Assembly (NCBI RefSeq): GCF_001436305.1
Contig: NZ_AZFO01000006.1
Coordinates: forward strand, 34,946 to 98,945
Direction: 5' to 3'
DNA: 64,000 nt
Source: Lactobacillus ultunensis DSM 16047
GTDB taxonomy: Bacteria > Bacillota > Bacilli > Lactobacillales > Lactobacillaceae
Positions 34,183 through 43,893 of the stretch are shown here, one piece after another. The notes beneath the pieces are model-generated. The model saw only the letters and a program-made list of their open reading frames with translations, was not told the DNA's origin and ran no database searches. The translations under genes and the position numbers were made by a program. Position 1 is the first letter of the stretch, and every line of letters starts with the position of its first letter.

Positions 34183-35520
34183 CTATTCCACAACCATCGT
34201 AAATTTAAACCAATCATCTTTGATACTGCGATCAATGTACATTTGATCATATTTCTTCGCAATATCATCTACATTAGCTAGCCCCAGGCCCTTGTGACCT
34301 TTCTTAGTAGTAAAACCTGCCTGGCTCATTTTTTGTACAGAAAGATTAGAATCTTCACATCGATTATCAATCTCATACTCAAACTCACCGGGCTGGTCTT
34401 GATAGATCATCACATTAATCTGCGCTTTAGACAAATTTTGACTTGCCTCGATTGCGTTATCGAACGTAACGCCAATAATACGTACAAGGTCAAACAGATC
34501 TATGTGCGGCAATTTTTCAATACTTTGCTTGCATTCAAAGTGATATGGAATCTTCTTCTGGTGGACTTCATTCAACTTACTAATGATAATGCTCTTGATT
34601 AGATCATTATGAATGTTGTCTACATCATTGAAACGCCACAAGTCCTGACTATTGATTTGCGTATTAGAATAATGTTCTAGTTTGTTGAGCAACTCTTGAT
34701 TGTTCCCATTGGCAGCACTCAGTTTCAAACTCGTCAGCATATTCTGATAATCATGCTTAAATTTCCTAAGCTGCAACTGATTTTGTTCCAAGCTAGCGGC
34801 ATACTTTTTCAGTGTTTCTTGTTCTTTTTTCTGCATCAGATCATGCTGGATTTGAACAAATGAGTAATAGATGTAAAAGCCTAACAAGATTTGTGCCACT
34901 TCAACGAGTAACAGCATTGGCATGATAGGTACCACTCTTTTTATTGGTAAAAAGGCAAGTGTTAGAAAGTACAAAGAAACATAAGCGTAGCTGACCGCCA
35001 TTAAAAATATTTTACTTGTTTGACTTTGTAGTTGTTTTTGAAGAAACCAGACGTACTTTTTAACTAACATCACACAAACTAAATAGAAAATAGTTAGCAA
35101 AATACTTTCATAAAAAGCAAGGTGATCGTAATTTACATTACCGTTTTTATCGGCACGGAAATAAACTAATACACTTAAAACAAAGTATTCAATTAAGAAA
35201 AAACTATCCCCCATCACTATTGTAGTAATAATCTTAATATGATCAGACTTGTGATAATAGAGAACAAACAATGCTATTGCAACCAAAGTCGAAACTAACG
35301 AGGTATAGATGCTAAATATCTTTGTAACAAAAAGAATTATAAAAGCAAAGGCAATAAAAATTCGTTCATAAAAGTGCTTAACCTTAATGTCTGTCACTTT
35401 ATAGAAAAACCAAATAGTAAAAATCGTCATAACTAGGCCTTGGTATATTCCCATAAAGCTCCAGACAATTCGGGGATATTCTTTGATTATTTCTCTAAAT
35501 GTATCAATAATTTCAGTCAT
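34183..35520 (-). CDS. HPK10-type histidine kinase 3
   Basis: The 445-residue protein has six to seven membrane segments (residues 20-220), the H-box FKHDYQN with His256, the N-box DNAIEAS and the glycine box GLGLANVDDI. I chose the ATG at 35520, preceded by AGGA. It pairs with response regulator 2. It is more distant from kinases 1 and 2 than they are from each other, so a different peptide signal is likely. Confidence 0.92.
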   Translation of the reverse strand: MTEIIDTFREIIKEYPRIVWSFMGIYQGLVMTIFTIWFFYKVTDIKVKHFYERIFIAFAFIILFVTKIFSIYTSLVSTLVAIALFVLYYHKSDHIKIITTIVMGDSFFLIEYFVLSVLVYFRADKNGNVNYDHLAFYESILLTIFYLVCVMLVKKYVWFLQKQLQSQTSKIFLMAVSYAYVSLYFLTLAFLPIKRVVPIMPMLLLVEVAQILLGFYIYYSFVQIQHDLMQKKEQETLKKYAASLEQNQLQLRKFKHDYQNMLTSLKLSAANGNNQELLNKLEHYSNTQINSQDLWRFNDVDNIHNDLIKSIIISKLNEVHQKKIPYHFECKQSIEKLPHIDLFDLVRIIGVTFDNAIEASQNLSKAQINVMIYQDQPGEFEYEIDNRCEDSNLSVQKMSQAGFTTKKGHKGLGLANVDDIAKKYDQMYIDRSIKDDWFKFTMVVE

Positions 35521-35597
35521 AATAGTCCTACACAATCTTCTTAATGCTACTCTTTAATTTTATCAGACCTTATGTTGAAATATTTACCAGACAAATC

Positions 35598-35623
35598 AAA
35601 AAGGCAGCCAAAGTTTGGCTGTC
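35598..35623 (-). terminator. Small terminator-like hairpin
   Basis: CAGCCAA and TTGGCTG pair around a 3-nt loop and are followed by CCTTTTTG on the minus strand. It lies between the 23-bp repeats and the kinase 3 gene. Confidence 0.6.
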
Positions 35624-35660
35624 TAAATTTAACGTCTTAAGCTGTAAAATTGTACTACTT

Positions 35661-35729
35661 TCAACTTTACAATTTTTCCACTCTCAACTTTACAATTTTT
35701 CCACTCTCAACTTTACAATTTTTCCACTC
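35661..35729. repeat. Three tandem 23-bp repeats
   Basis: The unit TCAACTTTACAATTTTTCC plus ACTC occurs three times without change at 35661-35683, 35684-35706 and 35707-35729. It lies between two minus-strand terminator hairpins, in a region with no credible ORF. Confidence 0.9.
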
Positions 35730-35730
35730 A

Positions 35731-35768
35731 AAAAAGCTTCCAGAAGTAGTCACTTCTGAAAGCTTTAA
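35731..35768 (-). terminator. Terminator of the racemase gene
   Basis: AAAGCTTTCAGAAGT pairs with ACTTCTGGAAGCTTT (one mismatch) and is followed by T-rich sequence on the minus strand, shortly after the racemase stop. Confidence 0.85.
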
Positions 35769-35781
35769 TTTCAAAACTTTT

Positions 35782-36531
35782 TTACTTATACATATATTTC
35801 TTGCAAGCTTCTGCGGGATCCATACCATTACGGATCTTCAAAGCCAATTCAATTGAAACATCCGCAATAATTGATTGTGGATCAATCACATTATACGGAT
35901 GATCTGGAGCCTTTTCTTGAGCTAATGACAATTCAGTACAACCTAGCAAAATTACATTGCAGCCATAGTCATCATGCATCTTTTGTAAGATTTGATGATA
36001 TAACTTGCCATCTACCACGCCTTTTTCTTTAATATCGCGATAGATTAGCTTAGTTACCATTGGTTGGATCTCCGGACCACCGAATTCAACGTCACGGTGA
36101 ACGCGATGGATTTCATCTTCATACAAGTGATCATAAATTGATCCTTCAGTAGCAATCAAACCAATCTTTGTTTCTTTAGGATATTCTTCAATAAATCTGT
36201 GCACTGCAATACGCATCATGTGCAAAAATGGAATATCAGTCAATGCGGCCAGATCATCATAGAAATAGTGAGCCGTGTTGCATGGCATTACAAAGAAATC
36301 TGGATTCAGCTTTGCTTGTCCCAAAACATCATCTTGTAAATCATAGAAGAAGTTAGGCTTGCTATGGTCTTTAATATATGCAGTTCTATCAGGAACTTGA
36401 GCATCATTTACCAAAATATAATTTAAGTAATCTTGGTCTTTAGCAATTTTTACTCGATGGTTAATCAAGCGGACGTAACTTTCAGTGGCAATTGTTCCCA
36501 TGCCACCAATAATACTAAAAAAGTGCTTCAT
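35782..36531 (-). CDS. Aspartate/glutamate racemase family protein (likely aspartate racemase)
   Basis: The 249-residue enzyme has the two catalytic cysteines of the family in MPCNTAHYF (about residue 84) and LLGCTELSL (about 196). Such enzymes make D-Asp or D-Glu. The gene follows murE by 11 bp. Lactobacilli of this group use D-aspartate in the peptidoglycan cross-bridge, attached to L-lysine, so D-aspartate supply is the likely role (RacD-like); glutamate as substrate is not excluded. Confidence 0.85.
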   Translation of the reverse strand: MKHFFSIIGGMGTIATESYVRLINHRVKIAKDQDYLNYILVNDAQVPDRTAYIKDHSKPNFFYDLQDDVLGQAKLNPDFFVMPCNTAHYFYDDLAALTDIPFLHMMRIAVHRFIEEYPKETKIGLIATEGSIYDHLYEDEIHRVHRDVEFGGPEIQPMVTKLIYRDIKEKGVVDGKLYHQILQKMHDDYGCNVILLGCTELSLAQEKAPDHPYNVIDPQSIIADVSIELALKIRNGMDPAEACKKYMYK

Positions 36532-36542
36532 TATGTCACCTT

Positions 36543-38114
36543 TTATTTTCTAAAGTGTTCTTTTTCGCCTTCTAATTCGTTAATTACCTTTTGAGCAACA
36601 ACGATATCGGATGGGTATGGTGTGTTAACGCCACGAACTTTTTGGAAAGCATCAGCACCCTTACCACAAATTAAGACAACATCCTTAGGGCCGGCCATTG
36701 CAATCGCATCGTGAATAGCCTTCTTACGGTCTAACTCAATTGTGACGTCACACTTAGAGTGATCAATACCAGAGTCGATTTCTTCAGCAATTGACTTAGG
36801 ATCTTCAAAACCTGGATCATCAGTCGTCAGGAATGCTTTATCTGCGTATGCAGTTAAACTTTCACTGAAGCCTGGACGACGAGAAATACCTTTATCACCA
36901 GGAGCACCAACAACTACGATAATCTTAGGGTCATTGAATTCATTTTGCATAAAGCTCATCAAAGCCATCATTGAAGCCTTATTGTGAGCGTAGTCAACAA
37001 CAACCATACCGTGGCTCTTAGTTCTTTCGGTTTGCATACGACCAGGAATAGTAACATCACGAATACCCTTGGCACATTGATCATGGTTAAGGCCAGCAAG
37101 ACCAGCACCAATGATTGCTGCAGTACCGTTTGATTCGTTAAAGTCACCCAACATCTTCAAAGTGTAGTCACCGTTAATATCAAGCTTTCTAGCCTTATCA
37201 CTAGCACAATAGAGCTTGAAGCGGGTTTCCTTCATATCCAATTCTTGAGAAGCAAATCTAAAGTCAATTGGCACCTTCAAATCAGGATTTTCAAAGTCTT
37301 CTCTAGCAAAGAGATAAATACTATCTGGATTAGTGGTTGTAGTAGCTGCTGCGTAAATTTCGTTAAAGTGAGCAGTCTCAGCGTTAATAATACACTTACG
37401 TGAGTTAACCATTAATTGAAGCTTGCAGTGCAAGTAATCAGCAAAGTTAGGGTGTTCATTTGGTCCGATATGGTCTGGACTAATGTTCAAGAAGAAGCCC
37501 AAATCATAAGTTAAACCAAATACACGATTCTTCTTGTAAGCTTGACTTGAAACTTCCATTACCAAGTGTGTCATGCCATTATCAACAGCAGTACGCATAT
37601 CACGGAACAAGTCCAAACTTTCTGGGGTAGTTAAACTAGACTTGAAACTATCTTCTGGTTTAGGACCAACAACGTCATTAACTGAAGAAATCAAAGCAGT
37701 TTTACCGCCATTAGCTTGATCAAGCATCCCCTTCAAGAAATATGCGGAAGTAGTCTTACCCTTAGTACCAGTGAAGGCAACAACGTATAAATCATCTTGT
37801 GGGAAACGGAAGAATGCAGCTGAAAGCAATGCCATAGCCTTAGAAACGTCACGGACGATTAAAGCGTGCATCCCTTTGCCTTCTGGATAAGGTTGTTCAG
37901 CCACATAACAAATTGCGCCATTATCCTTGGCCATTGATAAATAAGTAGGTCTAAAGCCAGCACCTTTGCAGAAAAATAAAGTATTAGTTTGGATATCACG
38001 TGAGTCGTAAGAAACATACTCCATCTTAGTTGCTACAGTATCTTGTACTGCGCTTGACTTAAGCAAATGGTGCTCTTTTAAAATTAATATACAGGTATTT
38101 AAAGAAATACTCAT
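36543..38114 (-). CDS. murE: UDP-N-acetylmuramoyl-tripeptide synthetase (lysine-adding type)
   Basis: MurE adds the third residue of the peptidoglycan stem peptide. The 523-residue protein has the ATP loop FTGTKGKTTSAYF near residue 118, the Mur-ligase middle domain (VMEVSSQA, FLNISPDHIGPNEH) and a C-terminal domain with VDYAHNKASM and LTTDDPGFEDP. The DDPG segment replaces the DNPR of diaminopimelate enzymes, fitting lysine. A TATAAT -10 lies just at the end of the kinase gene upstream. It is followed by the racemase. Confidence 0.92.
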   Translation of the reverse strand: MSISLNTCILILKEHHLLKSSAVQDTVATKMEYVSYDSRDIQTNTLFFCKGAGFRPTYLSMAKDNGAICYVAEQPYPEGKGMHALIVRDVSKAMALLSAAFFRFPQDDLYVVAFTGTKGKTTSAYFLKGMLDQANGGKTALISSVNDVVGPKPEDSFKSSLTTPESLDLFRDMRTAVDNGMTHLVMEVSSQAYKKNRVFGLTYDLGFFLNISPDHIGPNEHPNFADYLHCKLQLMVNSRKCIINAETAHFNEIYAAATTTTNPDSIYLFAREDFENPDLKVPIDFRFASQELDMKETRFKLYCASDKARKLDINGDYTLKMLGDFNESNGTAAIIGAGLAGLNHDQCAKGIRDVTIPGRMQTERTKSHGMVVVDYAHNKASMMALMSFMQNEFNDPKIIVVVGAPGDKGISRRPGFSESLTAYADKAFLTTDDPGFEDPKSIAEEIDSGIDHSKCDVTIELDRKKAIHDAIAMAGPKDVVLICGKGADAFQKVRGVNTPYPSDIVVAQKVINELEGEKEHFRK

Positions 38115-38162
38115 TATTTTCTCCTCGTTGTATTAAAACATTCAGTCAAAATTATAACACAG

Positions 38163-39317
38163 CTAGCGCTTACTTTTCGCCTTCTTCGGATCAAGTGGCA
38201 AACGAATAATAAAACTTGTCCAATTCTTATCCGATTGACAGCGAATCGTGCCATGATGCAAATCTACTACGCTCTTGGTAATTGATAATCCTAAACCGGT
38301 ACCACCAGTCTTGGTATTACGCGAAGTTTCCACGCGGTAAAAGCGTTCAAAGATTTTTTTCTGCGAATCTTTTGGTATCGGGGCACCATTGTTTTCAACT
38401 CGTAATTCCACTTCACGTTTATTAACTAAATTAGCAATCAACTTAATTTTGGTTGCACCTATGCCATATTTAAAAGCGTTAGAAATTAAATTATTGTAAA
38501 CACGCACTAGCTTTTCTGCATCAGCTTGAATAGTTAAATCCTTTGGCCGAGCTTCAATTTCAATCTCAATGCCTTTCTTCTCAGCTTCTAATTCAAAACC
38601 AGCTGCGACTTGTTCAAGCATTGAATAAATATGCAGACTGTTTAAATTCAACTTTGTATTAGTAGATTTCAAGGTTGTATATTCAAACAAATCATTAGCC
38701 AAAGATTTCATCTGTTCAGCCTTAGTATACGCGATATTGATATATTTCTGTTGGTCTTCTGGCGAAGCAACGCCACTTTTCAAAAGACCCAGATAGCCGA
38801 TAATTGACGTTAATGGCGTTCTAATATCGTGCGAAACGTTAGTAATCAATTCATCTTTAGATTGTTCAATTGCCCGTTCTTCGTTGATTGAATTAACTGT
38901 ACTATCGACTAATGAGTTAATTGAATCAACTACACGCTGCAATTCAGGCCGTACCCTAAAGTTGATTCGATGATCAAAATGACCACTGGCAATATAATGC
39001 AGTTCTGAGATCACATGCCGCAGCTGCATCTGGTGATATCTTCTAATTAAGCGCCAATAAAGAACGACTAAATCGCCGATCCCCATCAAGATAATAAAGA
39101 TATTCTGCCATGACCATAAATGATAACCACCAGCAAAAGTCATGGTCTTTTTCAAAAAGTAAATACCATTTACCAGACTTTGATCTTGTAAAATAGCCAA
39201 ATGAATTAGGATAATAATCGACAGATTTAACAAAAGCAGAAGAATGACCGTTACGACACCTTCTGCAAATAATTCGCTCTTTTCAGCGCCAGTAAGTTTG
39301 ACGCGTTCTTTTTTCAT
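38163..39317 (-). CDS. Sensor histidine kinase (PhoR/YycG-like)
   Basis: The 384-residue membrane kinase has two membrane segments (about 18-38 and 65-85), a HAMP-like linker, the H-box VSHDIRTPLTSI, and ATP-binding boxes (NLISNAFKYG, GGTGLGLSI). It is translated 4 bp after its response regulator. The upstream neighbour is a multidrug exporter, suggesting an envelope or drug signal; this is inference. Confidence 0.92.
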   Translation of the reverse strand: MKKERVKLTGAEKSELFAEGVVTVILLLLLNLSIIILIHLAILQDQSLVNGIYFLKKTMTFAGGYHLWSWQNIFIILMGIGDLVVLYWRLIRRYHQMQLRHVISELHYIASGHFDHRINFRVRPELQRVVDSINSLVDSTVNSINEERAIEQSKDELITNVSHDIRTPLTSIIGYLGLLKSGVASPEDQQKYINIAYTKAEQMKSLANDLFEYTTLKSTNTKLNLNSLHIYSMLEQVAAGFELEAEKKGIEIEIEARPKDLTIQADAEKLVRVYNNLISNAFKYGIGATKIKLIANLVNKREVELRVENNGAPIPKDSQKKIFERFYRVETSRNTKTGGTGLGLSITKSVVDLHHGTIRCQSDKNWTSFIIRLPLDPKKAKSKR

Positions 39318-39321
39318 TAAA

Positions 39322-40008
39322 CTATGCCTCGACCTTGTATCCTACGCCCCAAACAGTTTGGATAACATCTTCGCCGCCTGTAGCCTTTTGGATCTTATCA
39401 CGCAAATGAGAAACATGGACCATAACGGTCTTGGCGGAAACAATGGATTCTTGTTGCCATACACGTTCAAAGATCTCATCAGCTGAGAAAACGCGGTTAG
39501 GGTGACTAGCAAGCAAGTATAAGATACCGAATTCAAGCGCCGTTAATTGGATGTCCTTACCGTCAATTGTTTTTACTTCATGAGAATCACGATTGATTAC
39601 TAATGGACCAACTTCCAAAATATCAGGCTTTTCATCCTTAACCTGCTTTTGACTACGACGCAAAAGTGAACGTACTCTAGCCATTACTTCAAGTGGATTA
39701 AATGGCTTAGATACATAGTCATCGGCACCAGTAATCAAGCCCTGAATCTTATCCATGTCGCCTGTTTTAGCAGAAACGATGATAATTGGAATATCAGAGT
39801 CTTTTCTAACTTCCTTAATAACCTCGATCCCTGACATATTTGGCATCATCACGTCTAAGATCATCAAAGCAATATCTGGCGTGGTAGTTAACTTAGTAAT
39901 AGCTTCCTTGCCACTATATGCAGCAATTGGTTCATAACCTTCATTTTTAAGATAAATACTTAAAAGTTCTACGATTTCTTTATCATCATCAACAACTAAA
40001 ATTTTCAC
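39322..40008 (-). CDS. OmpR-family response regulator
   Basis: The 228-residue protein has a receiver domain (VDDDKE, phospho-acceptor in MILDVMMPNM) and a winged-helix DNA-binding domain (LTALEFGILYLLASHPNRVFSADEIFERVW split over about 155-185). I chose the GTG at 40008, which gives the normal VKILVVDDD start and has AGGGGGA at good spacing. It forms a two-component system with the next gene. Confidence 0.93.
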   Translation of the reverse strand: MKILVVDDDKEIVELLSIYLKNEGYEPIAAYSGKEAITKLTTTPDIALMILDVMMPNMSGIEVIKEVRKDSDIPIIIVSAKTGDMDKIQGLITGADDYVSKPFNPLEVMARVRSLLRRSQKQVKDEKPDILEVGPLVINRDSHEVKTIDGKDIQLTALEFGILYLLASHPNRVFSADEIFERVWQQESIVSAKTVMVHVSHLRDKIQKATGGEDVIQTVWGVGYKVEA

Positions 40009-40140
40009 GAGGAAGAATCCCCCTTCTTCTTTTTTTCTCAATTATTATCTATATATAGTTTAGCAAACCTTATGACTATTTTACTCAATTTTAAGAAAAA
40101 GGACTAAGATCAACGCCTATCTTTAAATTTTGTTAAAAAC

Positions 40141-40167
40141 AAAAAGTCTGGAAAAATTCCAGATTTT
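40141..40167 (-). terminator. Terminator of the ABC exporter operon
   Basis: AAAATCTGGAA and TTCCAGACTTTT pair, followed by TTGTTTTT on the minus strand. Confidence 0.85.
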
Positions 40168-40174
40168 AACTTTA

Positions 40175-42042
40175 CTATTGAATTTCTTTTTTGCCAGTGT
40201 AGAGCTCGTAGTAGTAGCCCTTTTCTTTCAAAAGTTGTTCGTGATTACCACGTTCAATAATATGACCGTGATCAAGTACCAAAATCAAATCTGAGTTGAC
40301 GATAGTTGACAAACGGTGGGCAATAACAAAACTTGTTCGTCCTGCAAGCAGGTTGTCCATTCCGGCTTGAACCATCTTTTCAGTTCTAGTATCAATGCTT
40401 GAAGTAGCCTCATCCAAGATCATAACAGGTTCATCTGCGATCATTGCCCGGGCAATACTAAGTAGCTGCATTTGCCCTTGAGATAAATCGCCACCGTCAC
40501 CATCAATTACAGTTTGATAGCCATGATCAAGATCATGAATAAATTCATCCGCGTGTGACAACTTCGCTGCTTGGTAAACGTCATCGTCACTAGCCTCTGG
40601 ATTACCAAAACGAATATTGTCCATAATTGTACCAGTGAACAAGTGCGTCTCCTGCAAAACGATTGAAAGCGACTTACGCAGATCATCCTTTTTAATATTC
40701 TTAATTGGAATGCCATCGTAAGTAATTGTTCCCGAATCAATTTCATAGAACGATTAAGCATGTTAGAAATGGTAGTTTTACCTGCACCAGTTTCACCAAC
40801 TAAGGCAACTTTCATTCCTGGCTTAGCGTTAATGGAAATATCATGCAAGATTTGATGATCTGGCACATAACTAAAGTTGACATGGTCAAAGATAATATGA
40901 CCACGAACTGGTACTTTCTTAATAGATCCATCTTTCTGTGGGACATTCCAGTTCCAATTACTGCCGACTTCTTCACCCTTGGAAATCGTAACAGTACCTT
41001 TATCGGTTTCTGAAACTTGATCTTCTAAGTTGAAGATTCTTTCAGCACCAGCTAAAGCCATGACAATTGAGTTCAACTGTTGTGAAATTTGCGCAATTGG
41101 CATACTGAATTGCTTAGATAATTGCAAGAATGAATCAATAGCACCAAGTGAAAGTGGAGCCCACTGATTGATAGCTACGGCACCACCAACAAAGGCAATC
41201 AAAACATACAGCAAGTTTCCCATGTTACCCATGATTGGGAAAAGTACAGTAGCATAAGTGTTAGCCTTGCCAGATGCCTGACGAAGTTCTTCATTGTATT
41301 TATCAAAACCAGCTTTAGATTCAGGTTCATGGCTGAAAACCTTGATAACCTTTAATCCGTTAAGCATTTCTTCGTTATAACCATTGATTTGACCCAATTT
41401 CTTCTGTTGAATTTGGAAGAAATGACTTAATCTAATTGTTAAGTAACGGACAATTCCAAATGACAAAGCAAAGATGATAAATGAGAAGACCGTCAATTGC
41501 CAGCTCAGAGTAAACATCGCAACCACAACGAAGACCAAACTTAAAGCTGAGTTAGTAAATTGTGGAATTGATTGCGAAATCATCTGCATCAAGGTATCAA
41601 TATCGTTAGTGTAACGCGACATGATATCGCCAAATTCATTTTGATCAAAATATGAAATTGGCAAGCTCTCCATATGAGTAAACATCTCGTTACGAACACG
41701 ATATTGAACTTTTTGCGCTAACACACCCATTAACATGTTAAAAAGATAGTTTGATAAAAAGCCGATAGCATAGATACCAAACATAACGGCGATTGCTGTT
41801 GCTAGCGGGCCATAATTAGGCACTTTTTCTTTAGTCAACGGAATGATGTAGTCATTGATTAACCGTTCAATAAACAGTGAACCGATAACGTTGCTGGCTG
41901 CTGCCAAAACGATAGTAATCATGGAAGTGATGAGCATCCATGGACTAGTACTATTGATCAATTTAAGCAAACGCAACAAGATTTTGGTTCTACTACCCTT
42001 AACTTGATTTTTATTTTCTACTGCTTTATCCAAACTGCTCAC
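40175..42042 (-). pseudogene. Multidrug ABC exporter half-transporter (LmrD-like), frameshifted
   Basis: The first frame encodes the membrane domain and Walker A (VGETGAGKTTISNMLNR), then goes off at about 40750. Adding one T in CGTTCTATG (40744-40752) restores NRFYEIDSGTITYDG and leads smoothly into the second frame with QETHLFTGTI, the signature LSQGQ and Walker B VMILDEATSSID. The repaired protein would be about 622 residues. As written, the Walker A and signature parts are on separate products, so the subunit should be inactive unless the base is a sequence error. Confidence 0.88.
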
Positions 42043-43767
42043 CTACTTTCCTTGTTCTTCTTGGAACTTCGCAATTGAACTGTAAAGATCATTAGTCTTC
42101 ATCAATTCATCATGAGTACCAATATCTTGAATCTTACCATGATTCATAACGATAATCCGGTCAGCGTCCTTAATTGAAACTATTCTCTGGGAAATAATGA
42201 TCTTAGTAGTATCAGGCATATCTTTAGCAAGAGACATTCGAATTTCACGCTCAGTACTAGTATCAACCGCTGAAGTTGAATCATCTAAAATCAAAATCTT
42301 AGGGTTCTTCAATAAGGCTCTAGCAATAGTGATTCTTTGCTTTTGTCCACCAGAAACGTTGTTACCGCCTTGTTCAACCATCGTGTCATAGCCATTAGGC
42401 ATTTCACGAATAAACCCATCAGCATGAGCAATTTTAGCAGCTGCGACAATTTGTTCATCAGTGGCGTTTTCGTTACCCCACTTTAAGTTATCTTTAACCG
42501 TTCCTGTGAACAAAACATTGTTTTGCAAAACCATCGCAACGTTGTCACGCAAGGTCTTTAAATCATATGACTTAACGTTATGACCGGCAACACGTACCGC
42601 ACCCGACGTTACATCATAAAGACGTGGGATCATTGAAACCAAGGTAGATTTAGAAGATCCTGTTTCACCAATAATCCCAATCGTTTCACCTGGCTTGATT
42701 CGTAGATTAATATCATCAAGCGCATTGGTTTTATCAGCTATTTCATACTTAAAACTAACGTGGTCAAAAATAATTTCACCATTAGTCAAACGCTTGAGTG
42801 GCTTCTTAGGATTTTCAATAGTTGGTTCTTCCGTAATTACAGCAGCAATACGACGACCACTGGCACCTGAAATAACCAACTGAGTGGTAATCATAGCCAA
42901 AATGTTCAAACTAAATAAAACTGAGTTGGAGTAAGTGAACATTGAGATCAACTGACCAGTTTGTAAACTGCCACCAACAATTTCTCGTGCACCAAACCAG
43001 CAAATTGCCAAAGTTGAGATATTCAAAACCGCTGCAACTACCAAAGCATTCAAAGACATAATCTTTTGTGCAGTAGCAAAGAGCTTATAAATAAAACCAG
43101 ACGACTTTTCAAATTGTTTAATTTGTGGCTTTTCCTGGACATAGGTCTTAACTTCACGAATACCACGAACATTTTCACGAACTACTTGGTTCATGCGGTC
43201 GTATCCTCTAAAGATCTTAGGGGAATATGGGTAAGCTGACTTAATAATCAATCCTAATGCTAATGCGAAAAGTAGTCCTAATACCAAGAAAATCAGTGAT
43301 AAACGTGGGCTGATAATCACAGACATGATGATTGATACAACAAACATCATTGGTGCTCTGACCGCAATTCTAATTAACATTTGATATGCAAGTTGAACGT
43401 TGTTAACGTCAGTAGTCAAACGTGTAACCAAACTAGCACTTGAAAAATGATCGATATTTTCAAAGGAGTAATCTTGCATGTGGTAGAACATGTCTTTTCG
43501 CAAGTTTGCGGCAAAGCCGGCAGCAGCATGAGCTGAGACATAACTTGCACTTGCCCCTAATATTAATGAAACGATCGTTAATACAAGCAAAAGCAGTCCC
43601 ATCTTACTGATATAAGGCATATTGCCCTTCATAATTCCGTTATCGATCAAAATACCAACTAAATATGGAATCAGCATTTCGATAATAACTTCACCAATAA
43701 CGAATAGTGGTGAGAGTAGTGACAATTTCTTATATTGTCTGATCGATTTGCTCAACGTTTTGACCAT
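42043..43767 (-). CDS. Multidrug ABC exporter half-transporter (LmrC-like)
   Basis: The 574-residue protein fuses a six-segment membrane domain (about 1-310) to an ATPase with Walker A IGETGSSKST, the signature VSGGQKQR and Walker B ILILDDSTSAVD. The Walker B glutamate is replaced by Asp (LDDS), the degenerate-site pattern of LmrCD-type heterodimers, so it needs its frameshifted partner. The ATG at 43767 follows GAAAGGTGG. Its stop abuts the GTG of the next gene. Confidence 0.92.
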   Translation of the reverse strand: MVKTLSKSIRQYKKLSLLSPLFVIGEVIIEMLIPYLVGILIDNGIMKGNMPYISKMGLLLLVLTIVSLILGASASYVSAHAAAGFAANLRKDMFYHMQDYSFENIDHFSSASLVTRLTTDVNNVQLAYQMLIRIAVRAPMMFVVSIIMSVIISPRLSLIFLVLGLLFALALGLIIKSAYPYSPKIFRGYDRMNQVVRENVRGIREVKTYVQEKPQIKQFEKSSGFIYKLFATAQKIMSLNALVVAAVLNISTLAICWFGAREIVGGSLQTGQLISMFTYSNSVLFSLNILAMITTQLVISGASGRRIAAVITEEPTIENPKKPLKRLTNGEIIFDHVSFKYEIADKTNALDDINLRIKPGETIGIIGETGSSKSTLVSMIPRLYDVTSGAVRVAGHNVKSYDLKTLRDNVAMVLQNNVLFTGTVKDNLKWGNENATDEQIVAAAKIAHADGFIREMPNGYDTMVEQGGNNVSGGQKQRITIARALLKNPKILILDDSTSAVDTSTEREIRMSLAKDMPDTTKIIISQRIVSIKDADRIIVMNHGKIQDIGTHDELMKTNDLYSSIAKFQEEQGK

Positions 43768-43810
43768 ATAAAACCACCTTTCTATTTCTTCCAAACCAAA
43801 ATCATAAATA

Positions 43811-43845
43811 AAAAGATAAATAGGACAATGCCTATTTATCTTTTA
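43811..43845 (-). terminator. Terminator
   Basis: A 14-bp stem AAAAGATAAATAGG with its complement and a 6-nt loop lies after the DUF1129 gene, flanked by A and T runs. Confidence 0.88.
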
Positions 43846-43893
43846 TGTGTAGTTATTATATTTAGTATGTACTTATTTTTTTAAAGAAGCAAG

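Noticed and set aside
14500..35520. A bacteriocin or inducing-peptide gene with a double-glycine leader in the LytTR block
   Set aside because: I looked at the intergenic regions next to the kinases and promoters and found no short ORF with a GG leader; absence in this window only.
35661..35729. Tandem repeats as a CRISPR array
   Set aside because: The 23-bp units follow each other without spacers and no cas gene is present.
35544..35759. A 71-codon plus-strand ORF across the 23-bp repeats, looking like a cationic peptide
   Set aside because: It has no ribosome binding site, runs through a terminator hairpin, and the 23-bp period changes frame in each unit, so the peptide similarity is an accident.
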